Source: Nocardioides psychrotolerans
GTDB lineage: Bacteria; Actinomycetota; Actinomycetes; Propionibacteriales; Nocardioidaceae
Length of the DNA: 64,000 nucleotides
Assembly: GCF_900113685.1 (NCBI RefSeq)
Contig: NZ_FOQG01000004.1
Location: 110,479-174,478 of the forward strand
Direction: 5' to 3'
The position numbers were made by a program, and so were the translations under genes. The notes beneath the pieces were generated by a model. The model ran no database searches. It saw nothing but the letters and a program-made list of their open reading frames with translations, and had not been told where the DNA came from. Positions 1 through 7,187 of this stretch are shown piece after piece. Within the stretch, counting starts at the first letter, position 1. The number at the start of each line of letters is the position of its first letter.

Positions 1-54
1 GAGCGCACGCTACGCGGCAGAAGCGTGCGTCTTCGAGCGCACGCTACGCGGCAG
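1..54 (-). repeat. 34-bp hairpin tandem array, left-edge copy
   Basis: One complete 34-bp unit (21-54) and the last 20 bp of another (1-20), read on the minus strand. Each unit carries 8-bp inverted arms AGCGTGCG / CGCACGCT around the loop CTCGAAGA, preceded by CTGCCGCGT. The array continues beyond the left edge of the window. The same unit occurs in four other places in the first 10.6 kb. Confidence 0.9.
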
Positions 55-92
55 GGTCGGGCGGAGCCTGCTGGGCGGCAGAAGCGGATGTT
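55..92 (-). repeat. palindromic intergenic site j (cassette-type)
   Basis: Read on the minus strand it starts with ATCCGCTTCTGCCGCC, continues with GGCTCCGCCCGACC and runs into TGCCGCG of the neighbouring array. It begins about 20 bp after the stop of the minus-strand lipoprotein gene, in the same gene-then-site order seen elsewhere. It closely matches the site at 11229-11300. Confidence 0.6.
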
Positions 93-110
93 CAGTCGCG
101 GCCGAGGGCC

Positions 111-467
111 CTACGCGCCGTAGTAGATGAGGGTGACGGTGCTACCGACTGAAACCGATGACCCCGCTTCAGGCACGAGCCCGATGACCAGATTCGACGC
201 ACACGAGTCCGTGGGACCGCAGTTGCGGGGTTCATACTGGGCCACGAGCCCAAGCCGCTCCAAGCTGTCTTTGCCCTCGTCGAGCGGCACCCCCAGCACA
301 TCCGGCACCAACACCGGCGCGTGCTGTTCAGCGACCTTCGAGGGCGTTTGCGTTTGCGGCGACTGTCCGCTGCTGCATGCAGTGAGCATCAGCAGGGGCG
401 TCAGAATGCACAGAGCGACGGATGAACTCACGCTTGTCTGACGACTTCGCCAACGCAACCGTTCCAT
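111..467 (-). CDS. PASTA-domain lipoprotein
   Basis: A predicted exported lipoprotein of about 118 residues. The start chosen (ATG ending at 467) gives an Arg-rich n-region, a hydrophobic core and a lipobox LTAC with the modified Cys near residue 31; an upstream in-frame ATG at 500 would add 11 residues, and neither has a clear ribosome site. The mature part is essentially one PASTA-like repeat (VPDVLGVPLDEG... up to SVGSTVTLIYYG). PASTA domains in other proteins bind peptidoglycan or beta-lactams; here the domain stands alone, so a cell-wall-facing role is inference. Two Cys inside the PASTA repeat could form a disulphide. It lies downstream of a sigma/anti-sigma operon but is separated from it by a palindromic site. 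Confidence 0.7.
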   Translation of the reverse strand: MERLRWRSRQTSVSSSVALCILTPLLMLTACSSGQSPQTQTPSKVAEQHAPVLVPDVLGVPLDEGKDSLERLGLVAQYEPRNCGPTDSCASNLVIGLVPEAGSSVSVGSTVTLIYYGA

Positions 468-506
468 GCCGAGAAGTGGACCACGGCGGAACTCGCGCAT
501 GGTCCA

Positions 507-545
507 GTCTCAGCATGACCCCGCGCGGAACGCGGCAGAAGCGGG
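507..545 (-). repeat. palindromic intergenic site i (cassette-type)
   Basis: On the minus strand: CCGCTTCTGCCGCG, a short spacer, GCGCGG, then GGTCATGCTGAGAC. It shows the nested CCGCG/CGCGG palindrome of the family. It starts 9 bp after the stop of the anti-sigma-like gene at 552. Confidence 0.6.
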
Positions 546-551
546 CGGGTG

Positions 552-1544
552 TCACGCCAGCATGAGGACAAACTCCGCGCCGTTCTCGGCCATAAAGATG
601 ACGCGCACCTTGGTGGCTTCCACCACCCGCTGAGGTACGTCGACGATCGACGTCGCTGGCGCTACGTCTGCCGTACAGGGAATGTCCTCGCCCACGTCCC
701 CGTGGCGTCGTTCGACGAGCGTCACTGCGTTCCCGGAGTCAGATACGGACGCGGTCTCGGCAACGGACGGACACGAACTGGACCCCCACACAGTCACCTG
801 GATTTTCGATTCACCTTTGACCCACGAAACGGCCATAGGCGTGACTCGGCCGTCCCTGCCTGTCGCGGGCGCGGCTCCTCGGGGCATCCCCGCGTACCAA
901 GACACGGGAACTGACTGCGACGTCGACTCCCGATGGCCGTTTCGCGTTGGCGCCTGACCGTCCGGGAGGAACTTGACTGGGATGGTGTCGGTTTCGCCTG
1001 AGACGATGACAGTCAACTCTGGGGGGGCAGTGGTGAGGCCGTCGATGGTCACGGTGGCGGACTGCATGTCGGTGCCACACACGTCGGGGGTCAGGTCATT
1101 CCGGACGATGAGTGTCACGGCCCCGGAGTTGGTGAACTTCGCGGTCCCCAATGGTGGGCAACCGCTCATGTACACCGCGTCAGGTACGAACGCGAGGGTG
1201 CGGTCCCCAGGGTTCCAGATGGCCACCCTCCCGTCCTGTCCGTCAATCAGGGCTGCAAGAGGCTCCGAGACACCAATTGCCGCCTCTACTGCCAGGTCAG
1301 GGCCCGCAGACTCTGCGGTCAGCAGGTCATTGCTGTCGCGGTCGGCGCTGCCGCCAGGGATACCTTGGAGAGCCAGGGCACTTCCGCCGACCACCAGCGC
1401 GGTCACGGCTGCCGCCCCCGCAACGAAAGCGCTTTGCTTACGGCGCTTCGCGGCCTGCCCGCCGGTCAGCAGATGCCCGACCGGTGCTGCCCCAACGGAA
1501 GCCTCGTCGAGGTCGTCGAGGAGGGTCCGGTGGCGTTCGTTCAT
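552..1544 (-). CDS. putative membrane-bound anti-sigma partner protein
   Basis: 330 residues: a short cytoplasmic N-terminus beginning MNERHRTLLDDLDEA, a single transmembrane segment at about residues 38-60 (FVAGAAAVTALVVGGSALAL) and a long extracytoplasmic domain with several Cys. Its ATG overlaps the stop of the upstream SigE-family sigma gene by 4 bp, so the two are translationally coupled. In this family the gene after a SigE-type sigma is commonly its membrane anti-sigma factor. No ZAS-type zinc motif (HxxxCxxC) is visible, so the anti-sigma role rests on context and topology. The extracytoplasmic domain resembles nothing I recognise. The second sigma operon at 4.2-6.1 kb has the same architecture. 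Confidence 0.65.
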   Translation of the reverse strand: MNERHRTLLDDLDEASVGAAPVGHLLTGGQAAKRRKQSAFVAGAAAVTALVVGGSALALQGIPGGSADRDSNDLLTAESAGPDLAVEAAIGVSEPLAALIDGQDGRVAIWNPGDRTLAFVPDAVYMSGCPPLGTAKFTNSGAVTLIVRNDLTPDVCGTDMQSATVTIDGLTTAPPELTVIVSGETDTIPVKFLPDGQAPTRNGHRESTSQSVPVSWYAGMPRGAAPATGRDGRVTPMAVSWVKGESKIQVTVWGSSSCPSVAETASVSDSGNAVTLVERRHGDVGEDIPCTADVAPATSIVDVPQRVVEATKVRVIFMAENGAEFVLMLA

Positions 1545-2050
1545 GACAGGTGCCCTTCAGAGATGTCTGACAGATGCGGGCTGACGGCCAGTTTCGCCAT
1601 CGCGCGGGAGTGACGGCTCTTGACCGTCCCGAGAGAAGTGCCGAGGAACTGGGCGGTCTGCGCTTCGGTCATCTGCGCGTAGTACCGGAGGACCACCACC
1701 TCGCGGTGGTCGTGGCTCAGGTCGCGCATCGCCCGATGAATGGCATCGGCTACAGCCACGCCGTCGGCAGTGTCAGCAACACCCGCGTCAGGGAGCGTGT
1801 CGGTGGGTCGTTCGCCCCACCAGTGGCGTCGTCTGCTGTCCCGGTAGCAGTTGAGCAGGACCCGGTACACGTAGGCGTCGCGGTTATCCGCGCGCTGCAC
1901 CTTCGCCCACTTGATGTAGCACCGCATCAAGGTTGACTGCACCAGGTCATGTGCCTGATCGACCGTGCAACCCAGCACGATGGCAGACCGAACCATCGGG
2001 CCCCAACGGGCGCTCGCAAAGGCGGAGAAGTCTCCGTCATCCTCGCTCAT
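1541..2050 (-). CDS. SigE-family ECF RNA polymerase sigma factor
   Basis: 169 residues, normal length for the SigE family of group IV (ECF) sigma factors. Region 2 spans about residues 10-75 (FASARWGPMVRSAIVLG... DAYVYRVLLNCYRDSRRRHWWGE, a signature of this family) and region 4 about 105-155 (LSHDHREVVVLRYYAQMTEAQTA... GTSLGTVKSR, the -35-recognition helix-turn-helix). The downstream membrane protein overlaps by 4 bp. A candidate self-recognised promoter (GGAACC, 17 bp, CGTC) lies 34-60 bp upstream and an AGGAG-type ribosome site precedes the start. Autoregulation is inferred from that promoter. Confidence 0.92.
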   Translation of the reverse strand: MSEDDGDFSAFASARWGPMVRSAIVLGCTVDQAHDLVQSTLMRCYIKWAKVQRADNRDAYVYRVLLNCYRDSRRRHWWGERPTDTLPDAGVADTADGVAVADAIHRAMRDLSHDHREVVVLRYYAQMTEAQTAQFLGTSLGTVKSRHSRAMAKLAVSPHLSDISEGHLS

Positions 2051-2083
2051 TCAGGCTCCCTGGCTCGTTCGCTCTCCTCCTTT

Positions 2084-2110
2084 GACGGGGCGGCCCCGAC
2101 ATAAGGTTCC
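2084..2110 (-). promoter_or_regulatory. candidate ECF-type promoter of the first sigma operon
   Basis: On the minus strand: GGAACC (2105-2110), 17 bp, then CGTC (2084-2087), the classical -35/-10 pattern of ECF sigma factors. The second sigma operon has the same elements with identical spacing (GGAACC-N17-TGTC at 6099-6119), which supports recognition by the same or a paralogous sigma. Confidence 0.6.
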
Positions 2111-2294
2111 CGCAACACCCAGACGAGTGGACTGAACCCCGTCCCAGTGCCTTCAGCATGGCGACCGAGGAACGCACTCATCTCGGCAGGACCGCGCCGG
2201 TCGCGGCAGATGCGGATGCCGTCAGCGGGCAACACGGACGGGTCGCATCGCTCTCAGCGACATCGAACGTACGGCTGGGTGCACGGGTCAACCC

Positions 2295-3047
2295 GTGCGG
2301 TCACGTAGCATCCGACCGGTGCCCTTCTTCGACTTTCTCTCGGACAACCCGCGCTACGCGGGGAAGAAACTCAGCATCAACCGCCTCAACAAACGACACA
2401 GGTTCCTCATCGGACAGTTCGCCGAGGACATCAAGGACGCCCGAGTGCTTGATCTCGCCTCGCACGATGGCCGCTGGTCGTACGCGCTGAGCGCAGCGGG
2501 TGCCCGAGAGGTCGTCGGAGTCGAGGTACGGGCTGACCAGAGCGCGCAATTCGAGGCGTACCCCGATTCTGATCTCAAGTCCAAGGTCCGCTTCATCCAC
2601 GGCGATGTCTACGAACAACTCCCACTCCTGGCCGCCGACGAGGAACAGTTCGATGTCGTTGCCATCTACGGTCTCTATTACCACGTCATGGACCACTACG
2701 GCCTGCTGAACCTGTGCCACCAGATGCGTCCGAAATTGATCATCATCGACAGCGAGTTCGCCCTGGCCGAAGAGCCCGTCATCAGACTGGCAGAAGAGCC
2801 GACCAGCAGTCACCTCAACTCCGTTGCCTACACACCCGACCAAGCAATGGCCCCGGTCGGCATTCCCAGCCGCAGCGCCATGGAAGTCATGGCGCGATCA
2901 CTTGGCTACGAGGTCACATGGACCGACTGGAACGCCGTACCTCCGAAGTCACGAGGCGGGCTGAAGTCCTACTACCGCCAACCACCCCGCTGGAAGCGCC
3001 GGGAGACATGTGCGCTTCGCCCGGTGGGTCGCGAGGCAACTCCCTGA
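2295..3047 (+). CDS. class I SAM-dependent methyltransferase-like protein
   Basis: About 250 residues. A SAM-binding motif I is seen at residues 51-60 (VLDLASHDGR), followed by a motif II acidic residue (GVEVRA) and a motif III/IV stretch (QFDVVAIYGLYYHVMDHYGLL). These fit a Rossmann-type methyltransferase; the substrate cannot be told. The start is GTG at 2295, with a second possible GTG at 2319 (VPFFDF...). It is a lone gene divergent from the sigma operon; the C-terminal 40 residues are Arg-rich and look added or degenerate. Confidence 0.7.
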   Translation: MRSRSIRPVPFFDFLSDNPRYAGKKLSINRLNKRHRFLIGQFAEDIKDARVLDLASHDGRWSYALSAAGAREVVGVEVRADQSAQFEAYPDSDLKSKVRFIHGDVYEQLPLLAADEEQFDVVAIYGLYYHVMDHYGLLNLCHQMRPKLIIIDSEFALAEEPVIRLAEEPTSSHLNSVAYTPDQAMAPVGIPSRSAMEVMARSLGYEVTWTDWNAVPPKSRGGLKSYYRQPPRWKRRETCALRPVGREATP

Positions 3048-3142
3048 TCCCGCGCTGACACGTAGCGCAGGGGTGCTTGGACTTCTGGAACCCGAGGATG
3101 CCGCGCGGCAGACGAGCGCGGCACCCGACTCGAACGCCCTCA

Positions 3143-3159
3143 CATCGGCAGAGTCGGGC
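3143..3159 (-). repeat. inverted site-end upstream of recombinase
   Basis: CATCGGCAGAGTCGGGC on the plus strand, the exact reverse complement of GCCCGACTCTGCCGATG at 4133-4149. The pair brackets the tyrosine recombinase gene, and the same end sequence recurs at 6879, 8308, 9937 and 11663. Confidence 0.8.
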
Positions 3160-3212
3160 GCAAGGCAGCTGGCGCACTTGACCATGACGGACTCCGGTGC
3201 GCCGATGGTGAG

Positions 3213-4126
3213 ATGGAAACCATCCTTCTCGCGCCGAGCGCATCACTACCCGTTGAAGACCGTCTACACCTGGCGATAGCTGCCTACCTCGCCCGCTACA
3301 AAGACCTGTCCCGCAAGCACGCTGCCACGGACCTGCGCGCCTTCGTGTCGTGGTGCCAGGAACGAGGACTACAACCGCTGCAAGCTCAACGACCGCACAT
3401 CGAACTATATGTCCGCTGGATGCAAGAACAGGCCCGCTATAAGCCTTCAACGGTCTCGCGGCGCCTTTCGGTGGTCATCGGGTTCTTCCGCACCTGTGTC
3501 ATCGACGGAGTACTTGAGCACTCGCCCGCCGACTATGTCCGGCGACCACACGTGCCGCCCGAATCACCAACCTTGGCCTGAGTCACTTGCAGTTCGAGGC
3601 GATGCTGAGCACCGCGCGCGACTCGACCAACCCCAACGACTTCGCTCTGGTTGCGATGCTCGGGCTGCTCGGACTTCGGATCTTCGAAGCCACCGGTTCC
3701 GACATCGAGAACATGGGCAAGAGCCACGGACACCGGGTCCTGAAGGTCTGCGGCAAGGGAACCAAGGTCGTCCTGGTTCCGCTCCCGCCCGCGGTCGCGC
3801 GGGCACTGGACCGGGCGGTCGGTGATCGTGAAGGTGGGCCGATCCTGCGCAGCGGAACCGGAAGCCGCATGGACCGCCATTGCGCAACCCGACGGCTCCG
3901 AGACCTCGCCAAGCAAGGTCGGGTGCTCACCGCTCGCATGCACCCTCACATGCTGCGCCACACCTTCGTCACCACTATGCTCGACGCCGGCGTCGACCTC
4001 CGAGACGTCCAGATCGCTGCCCGCCACGCCGACCCGCGGACCACGATGCGCTACGACCGGGCACGCAACAACCTCGACCGGCACCCCAATTACATCCTCG
4101 CCGCGTACATGTCGTCCGGCACCTAG
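3213..4126 (+). pseudogene. XerC/D-like tyrosine recombinase, broken by one frameshift
   Basis: Two adjacent reading frames encode one recombinase of about 305 residues. 3213-3581 encodes the N-terminal core-binding domain (LAIAAYLARYKDLSRKHAA... to PPESPTLA), ending at a stop at 3579-3581. 3587-4126 in another frame encodes the catalytic domain. One extra base in the TTGGCC stretch at 3574-3579 would restore a continuous PTLGLSHLQFEAML. All active-site residues are present: Arg in LGLRIFE, Lys near CGKGTK, HxxR in HMLRH, His in ARHAD and Tyr in MRYDRAR. It may therefore be a very recent pseudogene, a phase-variable gene or a sequencing error. It is flanked by 17-bp inverted repeats and followed by the cassette-like region. 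Confidence 0.85.
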
Positions 4127-4132
4127 CAATCA

Positions 4133-4153
4133 GCCCGACTCTGCCGATGAGCG
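4133..4153 (+). repeat. compact palindromic site S1 next to recombinase
   Basis: GCCCGACTCTGCCGATGAGCGG starts 7 bp after the recombinase stop codon. The left end (CCCGACTCTGCCG) and right end (TGCCGATGAGCGG) of the family are fused on a shared TGCCG, with no central insert. Other family members carry extra DNA at exactly this joint. This could be an empty or primary site. Confidence 0.7.
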
Positions 4154-4194
4154 GTCGTTGTCTATGTCGTGATCTGGTCAGCGGCACACTAGGC

Positions 4195-5580
4195 TCACGG
4201 CTGTCCTGCGCAGGCCTGGTATCCCCACACGGCGTAGCCGTTGCTGGTCTCGAAGTTGACGTGCGCGTGAGCGGACCCGTCATCTCGCAGCAACCAGGCA
4301 CCGCGCCCGGGTCCCTCGATGACGTACGCGGCCGTCGAATCTAGGGCTGCCGCGACGCGCGAGGTGAGGAATACCCCGATGGCCTCTCCTCGAGTTCCGA
4401 CACCGTCCGGGTTTCCGAACGGTGGGGCCGCCGAGATCATCGACCGCCCACCACATGTCAGGGCGCTCGGAGTGGCGGCGTCATCCTTCCCGCACCCCTG
4501 GTAGGCGTCCGGCCACCATCCGTCGGGACGTCGGCTGAGGAAGAAGACCCGGGCGGCAAGACCGTTCTCGGCAACCTCGTAGACGGTGGCCTGGGTCTGG
4601 GTTCGTGAGGCGAGGACCAGAACTGCGTCGATGTACGGGGCGGCGGCCTCCTCCGGTCTTGCCCGTCCCGGTCCGGAAACATCGAGGTCCACGGCGCCTC
4701 GGTCAGTCGGCGGGCAAGGCAGGGCCGCCACCTCCACGGGTGCTTCCGCACCACCGGCAGGCACGCCGCCGACGGCCGAGAGTGTGATGGTGGCGCCCTC
4801 TTCGATGGGTGCACCTAGCTCAGGGGTGGTGTGGATGTTGAAGCGGCCGACGGCCCCCGAATCGGTGACCTCGACAGTGAACCCAGCCTGCTCGAGCCTG
4901 GTCACTCGCTCGGCCAGCGCGGCCCCTGAGTCGAACGGCACCGTCGTCCACCCGGCCGGGAGCACCATCGCGCTGCCCAAGATGCGCTTCACCTGCGCCT
5001 CGGCGTCATCAAGCTTGATGCTGACCCACACCGACATTCCCTGATCTGGGAAAACTTCACCGCCGTAGCAGAAGGGAGGGGCGGACTCGTCGCAGCCGCG
5101 GGCCGTTGTCGGGAACGGATCTGCCGCGAGAGGCGTGAACATCACCCGGGCGATGCTCTGCGGTTGAAGGATGCAACCCACCGAAGAGGCCATGGTCCCG
5201 TCAAGGACCTCACCGGGCGCCCCGGTGCCACAAGGTGACTCGCTGACCGGCCACAAGGCAGGGACAGCGACAACCACGCCGTTCTGCCCGACCCACTTCA
5301 TCCCGGCCGGAGGCGCCGGGAACGGGGTTGACTCATGTTCGCCATCGACCGCGCCGGCAGGCCGGACCGGGTTGTTGTCGGCCCCCAGGTTCGTCACCGC
5401 CAGCACGGTCACGACCAGCGCTGACGCGAGCACCGCAGCCGCGGCACCACGGCGTCGCCTCCGACGCGACCGCGCCAACCCCACCAGGCGGCCCGCGTCC
5501 AGCGGCGCTACGACGATGGCGTCACGGGCGCGGGTCAAGAGCTCGACCCGGCGGTCCTCGGGGGCAGGTTCGGTCATCAC
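4195..5580 (-). CDS. membrane protein with PASTA-like segment, anti-sigma partner
   Basis: 461 residues: a short cytoplasmic part, a basic stretch RSRRRRRR ending at residue 44, one transmembrane helix at about 45-65 (AAAAVLASALVVTVLAV), then a large extracytoplasmic domain. Residues about 220-272 resemble a PASTA repeat (LAERVTRLEQAGFTVEVTDSG... EEGATITLSAVGG). Eleven or so Cys outside suggest disulphides. The start overlaps the stop of the upstream SigE-family sigma by 4 bp, so it is the likely membrane regulator of that sigma. A PASTA-like module could let it sense cell-wall material; that is inference. Confidence 0.65.
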   Translation of the reverse strand: MMTEPAPEDRRVELLTRARDAIVVAPLDAGRLVGLARSRRRRRRGAAAAVLASALVVTVLAVTNLGADNNPVRPAGAVDGEHESTPFPAPPAGMKWVGQNGVVVAVPALWPVSESPCGTGAPGEVLDGTMASSVGCILQPQSIARVMFTPLAADPFPTTARGCDESAPPFCYGGEVFPDQGMSVWVSIKLDDAEAQVKRILGSAMVLPAGWTTVPFDSGAALAERVTRLEQAGFTVEVTDSGAVGRFNIHTTPELGAPIEEGATITLSAVGGVPAGGAEAPVEVAALPCPPTDRGAVDLDVSGPGRARPEEAAAPYIDAVLVLASRTQTQATVYEVAENGLAARVFFLSRRPDGWWPDAYQGCGKDDAATPSALTCGGRSMISAAPPFGNPDGVGTRGEAIGVFLTSRVAAALDSTAAYVIEGPGRGAWLLRDDGSAHAHVNFETSNGYAVWGYQACAGQP

Positions 5581-6086
5581 AGGTCGTCCTCCACATAGGC
5601 GGCGAAGTCGGCAGGGTCCAAGGCGGCGATGCCCCTTGAGGTGCGGCTCTTGACCGTCCCGAGGGCCACACCGAGCACCTCGGCGGTAGCGCGCTCGCTC
5701 AGGTCCGCCACGAAGCGCAGCACCAGCACCTGCTGCTGCTCCACCGGCAGCTGACCCAGCGCGGCCACCACGGCACGGCGCAGGTCCACGTCACCGGTGC
5801 GGTCACGCTGGGTCCGGTCGGGCAGCACCGCTGTGGGCTTCTCACCCCACCACCGGCGGCGCCTGGACGTGGACAAGTCGTTCACCATGATCCGGTAGAC
5901 GTAAGCGTCCGGTTCCGCCGGCTGACGGACCCGGCCCCAGTGCGCCCACGTCTTCACCAGAGCAGCCTGGGCGGCGTCCTCAGCGTCCGCGTGCGAGCAT
6001 CCCAGCAGCACCGCGGCGCGCACCAGGGACGCCCAGCGTCCCGACGCGTAGGCGGTGAAGTCGTCGTGTCCGTTCTCGTCCATCAC
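5577..6086 (-). CDS. SigE-family ECF RNA polymerase sigma factor (second copy)
   Basis: 169 residues, the same length and layout as the protein at 1541-2050: N-terminal FTAYASGRWASLVRAAVLLGCSHADAED, the family signature RRRRWWGEKPTAVLPD, and region 4 LPVEQQQVLVLRFVADLSE... GVALGTVKSR. It is a diverged paralogue. Start is GTG at 6086 or ATG at 6083. A promoter motif GGAACC-N17-TGTC ends only about 12 bp upstream, so the transcript is probably leaderless. It is coupled to the membrane partner gene at 4195-5580. Confidence 0.92.
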   Translation of the reverse strand: MMDENGHDDFTAYASGRWASLVRAAVLLGCSHADAEDAAQAALVKTWAHWGRVRQPAEPDAYVYRIMVNDLSTSRRRRWWGEKPTAVLPDRTQRDRTGDVDLRRAVVAALGQLPVEQQQVLVLRFVADLSERATAEVLGVALGTVKSRTSRGIAALDPADFAAYVEDDL

Positions 6087-6098
6087 CCCTCAGACAAC

Positions 6099-6119
6099 AC
6101 GAGCGGCGCGAAAGGTTCC
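6099..6119 (-). promoter_or_regulatory. candidate ECF promoter of the second sigma operon, leaderless
   Basis: On the minus strand GGAACC (6114-6119) is followed after 17 bp by TGTC, then TGAGGGGTGATG where translation starts. Sequence and spacing match the promoter at 2084-2110. With initiation about 7 bp after the -10, the start codon would lie at or next to the 5' end of the mRNA. Confidence 0.55.
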
Positions 6120-6441
6120 GCCGAACGGTCCGGTGGGTCTTGATGATGACTGGCGCGCGGCCCGCCAGCGCTACCGGCAACACTGGCGCTCGTCTGCCTA
6201 CCAAGCCTTCAGCAGAGCGGCGCGCACCATTAGGGGCTGGGACGTCGGACGCACCGGCTTCATCGAGGTCGCGACAGTCGCCCGCAAGCGGCCACGCTTG
6301 CGGTCCTCGTCGCACCAAATGCACGGACGTTGCACCCTTCTCAACTCGGTCGCGACGCCCCCTCGGGTACTCAGTCAATGCTCGCGTGCTTAGCGAACTT
6401 GATGAACACTGCATCGCATGCCCCATGTGAGGTCACCTCGG
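6120..6441 (+). other. intergenic stretch without recognisable gene
   Basis: Short open frames exist on both strands but none has a ribosome site, plausible domain or sensible composition. No member of the palindromic site family is visible. It separates the sigma operon from the repeat-rich single-gene units. Confidence 0.5.
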
Positions 6442-6855
6442 TTAGTCAATCTCGCGGTCCTCGGAGAACTTGCCCCGTTGCATCAGGACTCCTAGGGCTT
6501 GCTCGGCGGTCTCACGTAGAGACGCCCACTCAGGCATCGCTTGCACCTTGTTGAGTGGCGGATAGTCGTCTGGCAGTGCACGCGTCGTTGCCTCTAAGAC
6601 CTCTTGGTAACGGCAGAGCGCCTCCACCTCGGCCGCGTCGTAGATGTCGCCGTTGTGCGGGTTCTCGCGCGGGTGCTTCCACACTTGGTCGCCCCATTGG
6701 TTGATGACCTCGTACGGGACGTGGGCGATGGGTACGTTGCGCTCATACTGCTGCTGTTCCTCGAACGACGCCGCCAACTCTAGGTACTCAATGATGCGGT
6801 TGCGCACCCGTTGCTCGATGAGGCGCTCGCTGGCCTTGCCGTGCCCAATCGTCAC
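6442..6855 (-). CDS. hypothetical protein
   Basis: 137 residues from a GTG start at 6855 (VTIGHGKASERLIEQRVRNR...). The frame stays open further upstream only because it runs through the tandem hairpin array, so the start must lie downstream of that array; AGGAG occurs about 10-14 bp upstream of the GTG. The sequence is charged and helical (LELAASFEEQQQYERN, VEALCRYQEVLEATTRALPDDYPP) with no signal peptide or membrane segment. I do not recognise the family. It is the first minus-oriented member of the single-gene units. Confidence 0.6.
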   Translation of the reverse strand: MTIGHGKASERLIEQRVRNRIIEYLELAASFEEQQQYERNVPIAHVPYEVINQWGDQVWKHPRENPHNGDIYDAAEVEALCRYQEVLEATTRALPDDYPPLNKVQAMPEWASLRETAEQALGVLMQRGKFSEDREID

Positions 6856-6884
6856 CCTGGCATTGTCTCCTGAAACGCCCGACT

Positions 6885-7054
6885 CTGCCGCGTAGCGTGC
6901 GCTCGAAGACGCACGCTTCTGCCGCGTAGCGTGCGCTCGAAGACGCACGCTTCTGCCGCGTAGCGTGCGCTCGAAGACGCACGCTTCTGCCGCGTAGCGT
7001 GCGCTCGAAGACGCACGCTTCTGCCGCGTAGCGTGCGCTCGAAGACGCACGCTT
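6885..7054 (+). repeat. five tandem 34-bp hairpin units
   Basis: Units at 6885-6918, 6919-6952, 6953-6986, 6987-7020 and 7021-7054 are identical. Each is CTGCCGCGT followed by AGCGTGCG-CTCGAAGA-CGCACGCT and T. There are no unique spacers between units. The first unit is preceded by the family left end CCCGACT. Confidence 0.95.
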
Positions 7055-7140
7055 CTGCCGCGTAGCGGGCTCCGCCCGACCATGCCGCAGATAGCGTGCG
7101 CTGCGGCCCATTCGGTCATGCCGCGACCTTGCCCAAATCC
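7055..7140 (+). repeat. palindromic intergenic site f
   Basis: CTGCCGCGTAGC, GGGCTCCGCCCGACC, ATGCCGCAGATAGCGTGCG, then CGGTCATGCCGCGACC. It combines several halves of the family and follows directly on the five-unit array. Confidence 0.6.
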
Positions 7141-7187
7141 TCGCGTAGCCTTCGAACTGGGTCGGTGCTATGTGACACGCTGGGGAC

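Noticed and set aside
2047..2235. 62-codon frame upstream of the first sigma gene
   Set aside because: It covers the candidate promoter, has no ribosome site and no protein-like pattern.
6885..7054. Five direct repeats suggested a CRISPR array
   Set aside because: Units follow each other with no unique spacers, contain a strong internal hairpin and no cas gene is near.
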